Of a stretch of DNA of 64,000 nt, positions 9,123 through 17,723 are shown piece by piece. The notes under the pieces are model-generated. The model made no database searches, had not been told where the DNA came from, and saw nothing but the letters and a program-made list of their open reading frames with translations. Numbering within the stretch: position 1 is the first letter of the stretch; each line of letters starts with the position of its first letter. The stretch is from Algiphilus sp. (GTDB lineage: Bacteria; Pseudomonadota; Gammaproteobacteria; Nevskiales; Nevskiaceae): NCBI RefSeq assembly GCF_023145115.1, contig NZ_JAGLEJ010000001.1, positions 1 through 64,000 of the forward strand. The letters are read 5' to 3'. Position numbers and translations under genes: made by a program.

Positions 9123-10964
9123 CTAGGAGGCGGCGGCGCCCCGCTCGAGGTAGCGCCGCCAGCCCCCGCAGGCGCTGATGTCGGTGGCACCGGTCAGCGC
9201 ATGGGGCTCGCAGACGAAGCCGTTGACGCAGCGCCCGTCGGCCAGTTCGACGGTGCCGATCGCGAGCGGCGCTGGAATGCCGTCGACGAATCCGCCGAAG
9301 CCCTCGCGCGGCACCGCCCAGACCTCGACCTCGATGGCCACGCCGTCGGCGTCGCGCACCATTCCGGGTCGCGGCGGGTCGAAGCCGTCGAGGCTGTACA
9401 GGCGATAGCAGGGTGCCGTCTGCGTGCGCTGCTCCAGCACCGCCCCGATGCTCGTCAACTGATGGTTGAGCGGCAGCCCCGCCATGTGGGCGCCGCTCAC
9501 GCTGAGCAGGATGGCGTCGGGCGGCGCCGGGAAGCGGGGGGTGCTCAGCCCGTCCGGCAACGGCCGCGACGATGCCCCCAGGGGGAGATCCACCGCGCGG
9601 TGGAGATCGCTGGCGATCCGGTACAGGCCCTGCTCGCTGAAGGCGGGCGCCGACAGCGTGACGCCGTAGGGCTGCCCCTCGGCGAGGAATCCGGCGGGCA
9701 CCGCCATCGCGCACAGGTCGAGCAGATTGACGTTGTTGGTGTAGTAGCCGAGCCGGCTGTTGAGTTCCACGGGCGAGGCGGCGATGTCCGCGATCCGATA
9801 GGTGGTCGGCACGGTGGGCGTGACCAGGCAGTCGATCCGGTCCCACTCGCCGGCGATGCGACGGCGGATCTCCTGCAGACGGTAGTAGGCGGCAAAGGCG
9901 TCGGCGGCGGTGAGCGCCGCGCCGCGCCCGATGATCTCGCGGGTGGGCGCGATCATCGATTCCGGATGGGCACCGAGGAAGGCACGCACCGCCAGATAGC
10001 GTTCGGCGATCCACGGCCCCTCGTAGAGCAGGCAGGAGGCCTCGCGGAAGGGCCGGAAATCGACCTGCTGCGGCTGCCCGCCGATGGCGACCAGGCGACG
10101 CACCGTGTCCGCGAAGCAGCGCTCGGCATCGGCGTCACCGTAGAACTCGAGATCCTCGTCGCGCGGCACGCCGAAGCGGAAGGCGCTGCCCGGTGCGGCA
10201 ATGCCGCGGCGCGGCGGGCACGCACGCGCGAAGGGATCGGCGGCGTCGTGTTCCATCGCGATCCGCAGCACCTCGTAGGCATCCTCGACGCACAGCGCGA
10301 AGACCGAGACGCAATCCAGCGAGCGGCATGCCGGAAAGACGCCCCGGTTGCTCAGCATGCCGCGCGACGGCTTGAGACCGACGATGTTGTTGAGCGCGGC
10401 GGGCACCCTGCCCGATCCGGCGGTATCGGTACCCAGCGCGAAGGGAACGGCGCCGCAGGCGACCGCGATGGCCGACCCCGAACTCGAGCCGCCGGCGATG
10501 TAGTCGGGGTTCCGTGGATTGCGGCAGGCGCCGAAGGGCGAGCGCGTGCCCACCAGCCCGGTCGCGAACTGGTCGAGATTGGTCTTGCCGATGAGGATCG
10601 CGCCCGCCGCCTGGAGCCGCGCGACCACCCGTGCGCTTTCGGCCGGCATGAAGGTGAAGTCCGGGCAGCCCGCCGAAGTGGGCATGCCCGCGACATCGAT
10701 GTTGTCCTTGACCGCGAAGGGAATCCCGTACAGCGGCGGCAGCGCGGCCGCGTCGGTGACACGGCGGCGCCGGTCCATCGCGTCCGCGATCGCGCGCAGC
10801 TCGTCGGCGGGCACACGATGGATCCAGGCATTGCACGCATCGGCCTCGTCGGCCGCGATCAGACAGCGCTCGATGACCTCGGCGACGCTGGTGCGGTCGT
10901 CGGCATAGGCCCGCCGCAGCTCGTCGAGCAGCGGCGGTGTGGAAGCGGCATCGCGTTTCGCCAA
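9123..10964 (-). CDS. atzF: Allophanate hydrolase AtzF
   Basis: Cytoplasmic amidase-signature enzyme hydrolysing allophanate to CO2 and ammonia, the last step of biuret and cyanurate degradation. The start is TTG with an AGGGAGA ribosome-binding site, giving 613 aa; a longer frame upstream would run through the operator region. The Lys-cisSer-Ser triad is K86, S160, S184, with spacings 74 and 24, the same as I recall for Pseudomonas AtzF (91/165/189). After the amidase domain (to about 440) comes the C-terminal AtzF-specific domain (HMAGLPLNHQL, YRLYSLDG, VNGFVCE), which distinguishes it from plain amidases. It carries its own operator copy 178 nt upstream. Bacteria that use it with urea carboxylase normally have that gene adjacent; none is here, so biuret hydrolase is the likely supplier. 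Confidence 0.9.
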   Translation of the reverse strand: MAKRDAASTPPLLDELRRAYADDRTSVAEVIERCLIAADEADACNAWIHRVPADELRAIADAMDRRRRVTDAAALPPLYGIPFAVKDNIDVAGMPTSAGCPDFTFMPAESARVVARLQAAGAILIGKTNLDQFATGLVGTRSPFGACRNPRNPDYIAGGSSSGSAIAVACGAVPFALGTDTAGSGRVPAALNNIVGLKPSRGMLSNRGVFPACRSLDCVSVFALCVEDAYEVLRIAMEHDAADPFARACPPRRGIAAPGSAFRFGVPRDEDLEFYGDADAERCFADTVRRLVAIGGQPQQVDFRPFREASCLLYEGPWIAERYLAVRAFLGAHPESMIAPTREIIGRGAALTAADAFAAYYRLQEIRRRIAGEWDRIDCLVTPTVPTTYRIADIAASPVELNSRLGYYTNNVNLLDLCAMAVPAGFLAEGQPYGVTLSAPAFSEQGLYRIASDLHRAVDLPLGASSRPLPDGLSTPRFPAPPDAILLSVSGAHMAGLPLNHQLTSIGAVLEQRTQTAPCYRLYSLDGFDPPRPGMVRDADGVAIEVEVWAVPREGFGGFVDGIPAPLAIGTVELADGRCVNGFVCEPHALTGATDISACGGWRRYLERGAAAS

Positions 10965-11141
10965 ACCCCTATCTCCCTCGCGCGGCGCCGGGAATCCGGC
11001 CGCCGCCCTGATGGTGTGCCCGGGGTCGACCCGACCGCGCCGACCCGCTTCGCCGCGGCGACCGGTTCCGGGCACGTGCACGGGGTAGCTGCACGAACCG
11101 GCACCGGAAGCCGCATACCTAGGCAAGCAAATCCGGTGCCA

Positions 11142-11163
11142 ATTGTATACATCATTGTACGCT
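11142..11163 (-). promoter_or_regulatory. Island operator copy 1 (atzF)
   Basis: TTGTATACA, TCA, TTGTACGCT. The left arm is a perfect consensus. The site lies between the gntR stop and the atzF start and is therefore assigned to atzF. The second arm is degenerate in its last three bases. Confidence 0.65.
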
Positions 11164-11241
11164 ACAACTTACCGCGCCCATCATTCGGGCCGCGGGAGCG
11201 CGCCCGGCCCCGCCGGGATGCGGGCCGGCGCGATGCGCGCG

Positions 11242-11913
11242 CTACATCTCCGCCTTGCGGGCGAGCTGACGCAGGGTCAGCGACTTGGCGAAATCCTCGC
11301 TGCGCGTGATGTGCGTCGTCATCAGCGCCTTGGCGGTATCGAGATCGCGGCGCAGCAGGCACTGCACGATCTCGTGGTGCTCGGCGTAGGTGCGGTCGAT
11401 GCGATCGCTGTTGGTGAAGTCGAGCCGGCGGATCACGCGGATCTGGTTGTTCACCTGGCGCAGATAGTGCGCCAGCGCCTTGTTGCCGCCGCCCTCGGCG
11501 AGCGCGATGTGGAAGGACTCGTCGCGCGCCTCCATCTTCTCGGAGTTGTCGGTGCGGCCGGTCTGCTCCACCGGATCCCAGGCCTCGCCGAGCGCCTCCA
11601 GATCCTCGTCCGACATGGTCGCGCAGGCGGTCTCCAGCGAGAGCATCTCGAGGCTGACGCGCACCCGGTAGTGCTGGGTGAGCTCGTCGATGTCGATGTT
11701 GCGCACGAAGCAGCCCTGCTTGGGCAGGATCACGATGTGGCCTTCGTAGGCCAGGCGCTGCAGCGCTTCGCGAATGGGCGTGCGGCTGACCGAGAAGCGC
11801 TCGGCGAGCTCGGTCTCGGTGATGCGGCTGCCGGGATAGAGCTCGAAATTGAGGATCATCTCGCGCAGCTTCTCGTGCACTTCCCCGTTGGTGGATTGCT
11901 TCGAGCGGGCCAA
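11242..11913 (-). CDS. GntR-family transcriptional regulator with FCD domain
   Basis: 223-aa DNA-binding regulator. The N-terminal winged helix-turn-helix (about residues 10-75) has ITETELAERFSVSRTPIREALQRL, split here as ITETELAERFSV and SRTPIREALQRL. The C-terminal all-helical FCD ligand domain (about 85-215) keeps the acidic/His positions that bind metal and effector (DESFH, EHHEIV, THITRS). TTG with an AGAAGGAG ribosome-binding site 8 nt upstream is the start; an ATG further up would lie inside the operator. It is the only transcription factor in the island. An operator copy sits just upstream, so I infer autoregulation and control of the nine other copies. The ligand is unknown; a purine or ureide intermediate is the obvious guess. 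Confidence 0.88.
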   Translation of the reverse strand: MARSKQSTNGEVHEKLREMILNFELYPGSRITETELAERFSVSRTPIREALQRLAYEGHIVILPKQGCFVRNIDIDELTQHYRVRVSLEMLSLETACATMSDEDLEALGEAWDPVEQTGRTDNSEKMEARDESFHIALAEGGGNKALAHYLRQVNNQIRVIRRLDFTNSDRIDRTYAEHHEIVQCLLRRDLDTAKALMTTHITRSEDFAKSLTLRQLARKAEM

Positions 11914-11964
11914 GTGGGTCTCCTTCTTGCGTTCAACCGGGTGGATGACGCTGCCGACGGCACG

Positions 11965-11987
11965 ATTGTATCCATCCCTGTATGCAG
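11965..11987 (-). promoter_or_regulatory. Island operator copy 2 (gntR autoregulation)
   Basis: TTGTATCCA, TCC, CTGTATGCA, 53 nt upstream of the gntR start codon. Its place before the regulator gene is the best evidence that the repeated motif is this regulator's operator. Confidence 0.7.
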
Positions 11988-12086
11988 AGAGTATCACCCG
12001 ATATGGGCGGAGAAATACGTCGTTCGCCCACCCCGGTCACGACGCCCGACGCGGTCCGACTTGTCGGCCGCACCGCAACGGGACAC

Positions 12087-12109
12087 AATGTGCACCACGT
12101 TGTATGCAA
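12087..12109 (+). promoter_or_regulatory. Island operator copy 3 (ggt-like operon)
   Basis: ATGTGCACC, ACG, TTGTATGCA, ending about 9 nt before the start codon of the next plus-strand gene. The left arm is weak and the right arm strong. Bound protein here would block translation initiation-proximal transcription. Confidence 0.6.
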
Positions 12110-12117
12110 TTGGCTCC

Positions 12118-13692
12118 ATGATGGTTCCTGATCCGGCCGGCGCGACAGCCGCGACCACACCGCATCCGCTGGCGACCGAGCAGGCGCGCGCCGTGCTCGC
12201 CGACGATGGCAGCGCCATCGAGGCGCTGGTCGCGGCCGGTGCCGTGCTGGCCGTCGCCTACCCGCACATGTGCGGCCTGGGCGGCGACGCGGTATGGCTG
12301 GTCACCGAGCCCGACGGCGCGACCACCGTGATCACCGGCTTCGGCCAGGCCGCGGCCGATCCGGGCGTACCGCCGGTACCGCTCCGCGGACCGGGCTCGG
12401 CACTGACCGCGGCCGGCGCCGTGGACAGCTGGTGGCAGGCCCATGCCCACAGCCGCACGCACTGGCGGAGCACGCGGCCGTGGGCGGCGCTGCTCGGCCC
12501 CGCCGCCGCCCTGGCGCGCGAGGGCGCGCCGGTGACGGCTTCGCAGCACTACTGGCACACGCAGCGGCGGGACCTGCTGCGGACACAGCCCGGCTTCGGC
12601 GCCGTCTTCGAACCCGATGGCCGGGTTCCCGATCCCGGCACGCCGCTGCCCCAGCCGGCACTGGCGGAGACGCTCGACATCATCGCGCGCGACGGCGGAC
12701 GCGCGTTCTACGAAGGGCCGCTGGCCGATCGCATTGCAGACGGTCTCGGCGCCGCGGGTGCACCGCTCACAGCGGCCGATCTCGCCGGGTGCCGGGCACG
12801 CATCGAGCAGCCGCTGGCAATGGCGTACCGCGGCGGCACGCTGCTGGCCGCACCGCCGCCCAGCCAGGGCGCGGCGCTGCTCCAGATCATGGGCCTCTTC
12901 GAACGCGCCGCCGATGGACCGGCACCGCCCGAGCGCGCCGGGACACTGCACGTGCTGGCGCGATGCGTGGCCCACGCGCTGGCCGACCGCGACCGCGTCG
13001 TCGCCGATCCGGACGCCACCGGCAGCAGCCCGCCGGACATGGTGGCGACCATGCTCGATGCGCGCGTGCTCGACCGGCGCGCGGCCGATATCGGCGGCTT
13101 CGCCCCGGCCGCACGCATGCCGCAGGCCGACACCGTGTGGCTGGCCGCCACCGACCGGACGGGCCGCTCCGCCTGCCTGATGCAGAGCCTCTACTTCGAC
13201 TTCGGCAGCGGCGTCATCGCCGGCGACACCGGTGTGCTGTGGCACAACCGCGGCGCCGCCTTCTCGGCCGATACCGACGCGCCCAACGCGCTGAGGCCGG
13301 GCCGGCGCCCGCTGCACACGCTGACGCCGGTCGCCTACCGTCGCGACGGACGTCTGCAGCTGCTGGCGGGCACGCAGGGCGGCAACGGCCAGGCGCAGAC
13401 CGTCGCGCAGCTGCTGTGGCGGGTCATCGATCTCGGCCTGGCCCCGAGCGTGGCGCTCGCGCGGCCGCGCTTCCTGCTCGGCCCGGGCTTCGAGGACAGC
13501 CGCCAGACGCTCAAGCTGGAGGCGGACTTCGGCGAAGCCGTCATCGCCGAGCTCGAGCGCCGCGGCCATCCGGTCGAGACGGTGCCGGCGCGCAACCGCA
13601 TGATGGGCGAGGCCGGCCTGCTGCAGCTCACCGGCGCCGGTCCGCGCGCCGCCCACGATCCGCGCGGGCCGGGCACGGCCGCGCTCGCCTGA
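12118..13692 (+). CDS. Gamma-glutamyltransferase-family Ntn hydrolase (cytoplasmic)
   Basis: 524-aa member of the gamma-glutamyltransferase (GGT) superfamily. Such proteins self-cleave before a Thr that becomes the nucleophile. The expected nucleophile is T339 in ADTVWLAATD, followed by the usual FGSGVIAGDTGVLWHN block and the GGNGQAQ segment of the small subunit. Unlike classical GGT there is no signal peptide, so the enzyme should be cytoplasmic. It heads an operon with a TauE/SafE permease, an AllA-like protein and a cyanurate hydrolase/barbiturase homologue. An amidase or ureide-cleaving role is therefore likelier than glutathione turnover. Two adjacent ATGs start the frame; no strong ribosome-binding site is seen. 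The exact substrate cannot be read from the sequence. Confidence 0.78.
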   Translation: MMVPDPAGATAATTPHPLATEQARAVLADDGSAIEALVAAGAVLAVAYPHMCGLGGDAVWLVTEPDGATTVITGFGQAAADPGVPPVPLRGPGSALTAAGAVDSWWQAHAHSRTHWRSTRPWAALLGPAAALAREGAPVTASQHYWHTQRRDLLRTQPGFGAVFEPDGRVPDPGTPLPQPALAETLDIIARDGGRAFYEGPLADRIADGLGAAGAPLTAADLAGCRARIEQPLAMAYRGGTLLAAPPPSQGAALLQIMGLFERAADGPAPPERAGTLHVLARCVAHALADRDRVVADPDATGSSPPDMVATMLDARVLDRRAADIGGFAPAARMPQADTVWLAATDRTGRSACLMQSLYFDFGSGVIAGDTGVLWHNRGAAFSADTDAPNALRPGRRPLHTLTPVAYRRDGRLQLLAGTQGGNGQAQTVAQLLWRVIDLGLAPSVALARPRFLLGPGFEDSRQTLKLEADFGEAVIAELERRGHPVETVPARNRMMGEAGLLQLTGAGPRAAHDPRGPGTAALA

Positions 13693-13704
13693 GGAACGCG
13701 CGTC

Positions 13705-14493
13705 ATGCCCATCGAGCTGCTCTACCCCCTCGTCGGCGTCGCCACCGGTCTGATCGCCGGCCTGCTCGGTGTCGGCGGCGGCATCCTCATGGTGCCCATC
13801 CTGGCCGGCCTGTTCGGGCTCCAGGGCCTGGCGCCCGAGCACACCATGCACCTTGCAGTGGCCACCTCGCTGTCGGTGATCATCTTCACGGCCGCCTCGT
13901 CGGCGCGCTCGCATCATGCCCACGGCGCGGTGCTGTGGCCGGTGGTCCGGCGCATGGTGCCGGGACTGATCGCCGGCGCCATCGTCGGCGCGCTGCTCGC
14001 CGATGCGGCCTCCAGCACGATGCTGTCGCGCGCCTTCGGGATCGCCGGACTGCTGGTCGCCGTGCAGATGTTCCTCAACCGCCAGCCGCCGCCGACGCGC
14101 AGCCTGCCCGGCACGCCCGGGCTGCTCGGCATCTCGACGGTGTTCGGCGCGGTATCGGCGCTGATCGGCATCGGCGGCGGCAGCCTGACGGTGCCCTATC
14201 TGGTGTGGTGCAACACGCCACCGGCCAGGGCGGTGGGGACCTCGTCGGTGTTCGGGGTGCCGATCGCTGCCTTCGCCACCGCCGGCTACGTGGCCAGCGG
14301 CTGGCACAACCCGGCACTGCCCGACTGGACCGCCGGCTATGTCTACCTGCCCGCGCTGCTCGGCGTCGGTCTGGTCAGCGTGCTGTTCGCGCCGCTTGGC
14401 GCACGTCTTGCACACGGGATGCCGGCGGCAACGCTCAAGCGCTGCTTCGCGGTGTTCCTCGCCCTGGTGGGGCTGCGCATGCTCGTCGGCTGA
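13705..14493 (+). CDS. TauE/SafE-family membrane permease
   Basis: 262-aa inner-membrane protein with about eight hydrophobic spans in two repeated halves. Each half carries the Gly-rich family signature (GLLGVGGGILMVPIL near residue 20 and ALIGIGGGSLTVPYL near 150). TauE/SafE proteins move small organic anions or sulfur compounds. Position 12 nt after the GGT-like gene, and before ureide-processing genes, suggests export or uptake of a carboxylate or ureide intermediate. The substrate is not deducible. Confidence 0.85.
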   Translation: MPIELLYPLVGVATGLIAGLLGVGGGILMVPILAGLFGLQGLAPEHTMHLAVATSLSVIIFTAASSARSHHAHGAVLWPVVRRMVPGLIAGAIVGALLADAASSTMLSRAFGIAGLLVAVQMFLNRQPPPTRSLPGTPGLLGISTVFGAVSALIGIGGGSLTVPYLVWCNTPPARAVGTSSVFGVPIAAFATAGYVASGWHNPALPDWTAGYVYLPALLGVGLVSVLFAPLGARLAHGMPAATLKRCFAVFLALVGLRMLVG

Positions 14494-14537
14494 CGCGCCC
14501 ACTTCCTTCTCTGTCCCTGTACCGCAGGAGTCCCCGC

Positions 14538-15119
14538 ATGGCCCATTCAGACGCTTCCGCCTGCACCTACCGCGACATCCCCATGGTCGACGCCACGCCC
14601 GAGAACATCGCCGACTACGGCGTCATGTTCGGCGAGCGCGCGCACAAGGCCGGGCTGCCCATCCCGTTCTACAAGGGCAGCGTCGAGGAAGGCGCCAATC
14701 TCGACTTCCAGTACCGCGGCCGCGCGGTGGTGCGCATGGCGCGCATCCATCATCGGGCGCCCGAGATCGTGTGGCTCGAACGCCACATGCACATGACGCA
14801 GCTCTTCGTCGGGCTGGGCGCCGCGCCCTACGCGATGGTGCTGGGCAAGCCCAACCACGAGCTGGGACGCGACAAGCCCGATCTCGACAGTGTCGTGGCC
14901 TTTCGCATGCCGCCGGGCCACGGCGTCATGATCCATGCCGGGACCTGGCACGACTTCCCGATGGCCATCGACGAGTCGATCATGGTCATGACCATGAACT
15001 CCGAGGAGGTCGTCAAGACGCTGGCCGCAACGCCGGAGCCAATGGAGCTGGACGACGGCGACGTCTACAAGATCGACGTGCGCGCCCGCACCGGAACGGT
15101 CCCGAAGGTGCCGTTCTGA
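14538..15119 (+). CDS. Ureidoglycolate lyase (AllA) family protein
   Basis: 193-aa cupin-like protein. It aligns with E. coli AllA over its key blocks: LERHMHMTQLF (AllA LERHPLGTQAF), KPDLDSVVAF (AllA KPDLSTLRAF) and GVMIHAGTWHDFPM (AllA GVNYHRNVWHHPL). AllA splits ureidoglycolate to glyoxylate and urea. A strong AGGAG precedes the ATG. The protein is about 30 residues longer than AllA, mostly at the ends. The next gene, a ring-opening amidohydrolase, starts 1 nt after the stop, so the two probably act in sequence, with this enzyme releasing urea or rearranging the ring-opened ureide. True ureidoglycolate activity is only one possibility because no allantoinase or allantoicase is present. Confidence 0.75.
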   Translation: MAHSDASACTYRDIPMVDATPENIADYGVMFGERAHKAGLPIPFYKGSVEEGANLDFQYRGRAVVRMARIHHRAPEIVWLERHMHMTQLFVGLGAAPYAMVLGKPNHELGRDKPDLDSVVAFRMPPGHGVMIHAGTWHDFPMAIDESIMVMTMNSEEVVKTLAATPEPMELDDGDVYKIDVRARTGTVPKVPF

Positions 15120-15120
15120 C

Positions 15121-16221
15121 ATGCAGGTCCACGCGCAGCGCTTCTACACCGCGGGCCCGTCCGACATCGCCGGCCTCGAGGCAGCGGTCGCCGACGGCAC
15201 CATCCCGCCCGATCGCATCGTCGCCATCATCGGCAAGACCGAGGGCAACGGCGGCACCAACGATTTCACGCGCGAGCTCGCCACCGTGGCACTGGCCCAG
15301 CTCTTCGCCCGCCATACCGGCGAGACGCGCGCCGAGATCGAGGACCGCGTGGTGCTGTCGTTCTCCGGCGGCACCGAGGGCGTGACCGCGCCGCACATGC
15401 TGGTGCTGTGGCAGAGCGGCGAGGCGCTGGCCGAGCCCGCGGCGGACAAGCGCCTGGCGATGGCGGTGGGCTACACCCGCGCCTTCTCCGCCGCCGAGAC
15501 CGGCTACAGCGCCATGGTCGAGGAGACCGCGCGCGTGGTGCGCGAGCTGATGGCGCAGGCACGCATCGAGGCCCCGGAGGATGTCCATCTGGTGCAGGTC
15601 AAGGGCGCCATTCCGGCCTACGCGCCCGAGGAGGCCGACGCCGCGATCGCCGCCGGGCGCCCGCTGCGCAGCGACATGGTCCACTCGCGCGGCGCCTCGG
15701 CGCTGGGGGTGGGCGTGGCGCTGGGCGAGGTCGATGCCGCGCGCGTCACCGACGACGCCATATGCCGCGACTGGTCGCTGCATTCGGGCGTGGCCAGCAC
15801 CTCGGCCAAGCCCGGGCTGCAGCGCAGCGAGATCGTGCTGTTCGGCAACTCGCGCTGGTGGGACGGCGACCTGCGCATCGCCCACGGCGTGATGCAGGAC
15901 ATCATCGATCTGCCCGCGATCCGCGGCGTGCTCGACGCACTGGATCTGCCCTGCCCGGACGGCCAGCTGGCACCCGAGTCAGGGGACCGCCTGATCGGCG
16001 TGTTCGCGAAGTCGGACGCCGACTACCGCCACCGCATCCGCGGGCGGCGCCACACCATGATCACCGACGACGACATCAGCGACATGCGCTATTCGCGCTG
16101 CGTGGTCGCTGCGCAGCTCGCCGGCGTCACCGGCGAGACTGCGATCTATGTCTCGACGCGCGCCGAGCACCACGGCCCGCCCGGCGGCGGACCGGTGGCG
16201 ATGATCGCGCGCTGCGCCTGA
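15121..16221 (+). CDS. Ring-opening amidohydrolase, cyanuric acid hydrolase/barbiturase family (AtzD-like)
   Basis: 366-aa toblerone-fold enzyme that hydrolyses a cyclic imide: cyanurate to carboxybiuret, or barbiturate to ureidomalonate. All three Lys-Ser active-site pairs are visible: K39 with S82 (SGGTEG), K161 with the Ser in VASTSA (226/228), and K297 with S345 (VSTRAEH). Substrate-binding arginines R51 and R190 and a third at 323/326 are kept, as is the terminal HGPPGGGP loop. The usual SGGAEHQGP segment of AtzD reads STRAEHHGP here, an active-site-proximal change. Downstream enzymes BiuH and AtzF in the same regulon favour cyanurate or another biuret-yielding ring. The AllA-like neighbour leaves barbiturate or a purine-derived ring open. 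Confidence 0.85.
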   Translation: MQVHAQRFYTAGPSDIAGLEAAVADGTIPPDRIVAIIGKTEGNGGTNDFTRELATVALAQLFARHTGETRAEIEDRVVLSFSGGTEGVTAPHMLVLWQSGEALAEPAADKRLAMAVGYTRAFSAAETGYSAMVEETARVVRELMAQARIEAPEDVHLVQVKGAIPAYAPEEADAAIAAGRPLRSDMVHSRGASALGVGVALGEVDAARVTDDAICRDWSLHSGVASTSAKPGLQRSEIVLFGNSRWWDGDLRIAHGVMQDIIDLPAIRGVLDALDLPCPDGQLAPESGDRLIGVFAKSDADYRHRIRGRRHTMITDDDISDMRYSRCVVAAQLAGVTGETAIYVSTRAEHHGPPGGGPVAMIARCA

Positions 16222-16293
16222 GCCGACGCCGGCCGGTGCCCCCGCGACACGTCCGCCGGGAACGTTCCGGCACGCGCCTTGCTTGCCAGGATA

Positions 16294-16316
16294 ATTGTAT
16301 ACAACGCTGTATCGAC
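16294..16316 (+). promoter_or_regulatory. Island operator copy 4 (NCS2 permease operon)
   Basis: TTGTATACA, ACG, CTGTATCGA, about 40 nt before the permease start. The first arm and spacer equal the consensus. Confidence 0.7.
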
Positions 16317-16354
16317 CGCGTGCCGCCGGCCGCATCTTCCGCAGGGAGCCCCTC

Positions 16355-17686
16355 GTGAACCGCATCGCCCGCTACTTCGAGTTCGAGCAGCTCGGGACCA
16401 ACTTCCGGCGCGAATGCCTGGCCGGCCTGACAACCTTTCTGGCGATGGCCTACATCCTCTTCGTGAATCCGGCCGTGCTGTCGCTGAGCGATGTCGGGGG
16501 CGAAGCGGCGGCGCTTGGCATGCCGCGCGACGCGGTGTTCACGGCCACGGCGCTGGCGGCCGCCTTCGGCTGTCTGCTGATGGGCATCGTGGCGCGCTAC
16601 CCGATCGCGCTGGCGCCCGGCATGGGCCTCAACGCCTTCTTCGCCTACACCGTGATCCTCGGCATGGGCATCCCGTGGCAGACCGCGCTGTGCGGCACCA
16701 TCATCAGCGGCTGCGTGTTCCTGCTGCTGTCGGTGACCGGCGCGCGCGAGCGCGTGGTCAACGCCATCCCGCTGGAGCTCAAGCACGCGGTGGCCGCCGG
16801 GGTGGGTCTGTTCATCGCCTTCATCGGCCTGCAGAACGCCGGCATCATCGTCGACAACGAGGTGCTGCTGGTCAGCCTCGGTCCGTTCGAGAGCGGCGGC
16901 ACACTGCTCGCGATCTTCGGCGTGGTGGTGACCGTGGTCCTGCTGTCGCTGGGCATCCGCAGTGGGATATTCCTGGGCATGGTGGCGACCGCGGTAGTGG
17001 GACTGGTCAGCGGCCAGATCAGCCCGCCGGACCGGCTGGTGGGCGCGGTACCGGGCATCGGCGAGACCTTCGGCGTCGCGCTGACCCATTTCGGCGAACT
17101 GCTGAGCTGGGACATGGCGGTGGTCATCCTGACCATGCTCTTCGTCGACTTCTTCGACACCACCGGCACCATCATGGCGGTGGCGAACCAGGCCGGCCTG
17201 ACCCGCGACAACCGCCTGCCGCGTGCCGGCAGGGCGCTGTCGATGGACGCGGTCGCGACCCTGTTCAGCGGCATCATCGGCACCTCCTCCACGACCTCGT
17301 ACATCGAGTCGGCGTCCGGCGTCGCGGCGGGCGGCCGCAGCGGCTTCACGGCAGTGGTGGTGGGCCTGCTGTTCCTTGCGGCGCTGTGGTTCTCGCCGCT
17401 GCTAGCGGTGGTGACCTCGGCGGTCACCGCGCCGGCGCTGATCGTGGTCGGCGGCCTGATGGTGGCCTCGCTCAAGGACATCGCCTGGGACCGCTTCGAG
17501 ATCGCGCTGCCCGCCTTCCTCACCATGCTGATGATGCCGCTGACCTTCAGCGTCGCCACCGGCATCGCCATCGGTTTCATGATGTACGCGCTGAGCATGC
17601 TCGCCGCCCGCCGCGGCGGCGAGGTGCACCCGGTGATGTACGTCCTGGCCGTGCTCTTCCTGCTCTATCTGGCCTTCCTCCAGTAG
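16355..17686 (+). CDS. NCS2-family purine permease, AzgA/PbuG type
   Basis: 443-aa inner-membrane transporter with 12 to 14 spans of the COG2252 branch of NCS2, whose characterised members carry adenine, guanine and hypoxanthine with protons. Signature stretches are ALAPGMGLNAFF near the N-terminus, DFFDTTGT in the middle and SSTTSYIESASG shortly after. GTG start with GCAGGGAG upstream. It lies alone with an exported nucleoside hydrolase 37 nt downstream. Together they would release bases from nucleosides in the periplasm and import them. Confidence 0.92.
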   Translation: MNRIARYFEFEQLGTNFRRECLAGLTTFLAMAYILFVNPAVLSLSDVGGEAAALGMPRDAVFTATALAAAFGCLLMGIVARYPIALAPGMGLNAFFAYTVILGMGIPWQTALCGTIISGCVFLLLSVTGARERVVNAIPLELKHAVAAGVGLFIAFIGLQNAGIIVDNEVLLVSLGPFESGGTLLAIFGVVVTVVLLSLGIRSGIFLGMVATAVVGLVSGQISPPDRLVGAVPGIGETFGVALTHFGELLSWDMAVVILTMLFVDFFDTTGTIMAVANQAGLTRDNRLPRAGRALSMDAVATLFSGIIGTSSTTSYIESASGVAAGGRSGFTAVVVGLLFLAALWFSPLLAVVTSAVTAPALIVVGGLMVASLKDIAWDRFEIALPAFLTMLMMPLTFSVATGIAIGFMMYALSMLAARRGGEVHPVMYVLAVLFLLYLAFLQ

Positions 17687-17723
17687 GCGGCCGCCCATCC
17701 CCATCTCCGCACCGGAACCGCTC

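Noticed and set aside
9201..11309. Long plus-strand frame opposite atzF
   Set aside because: Shadow of atzF: no conserved motifs, and it runs through the operator and the intergenic region.
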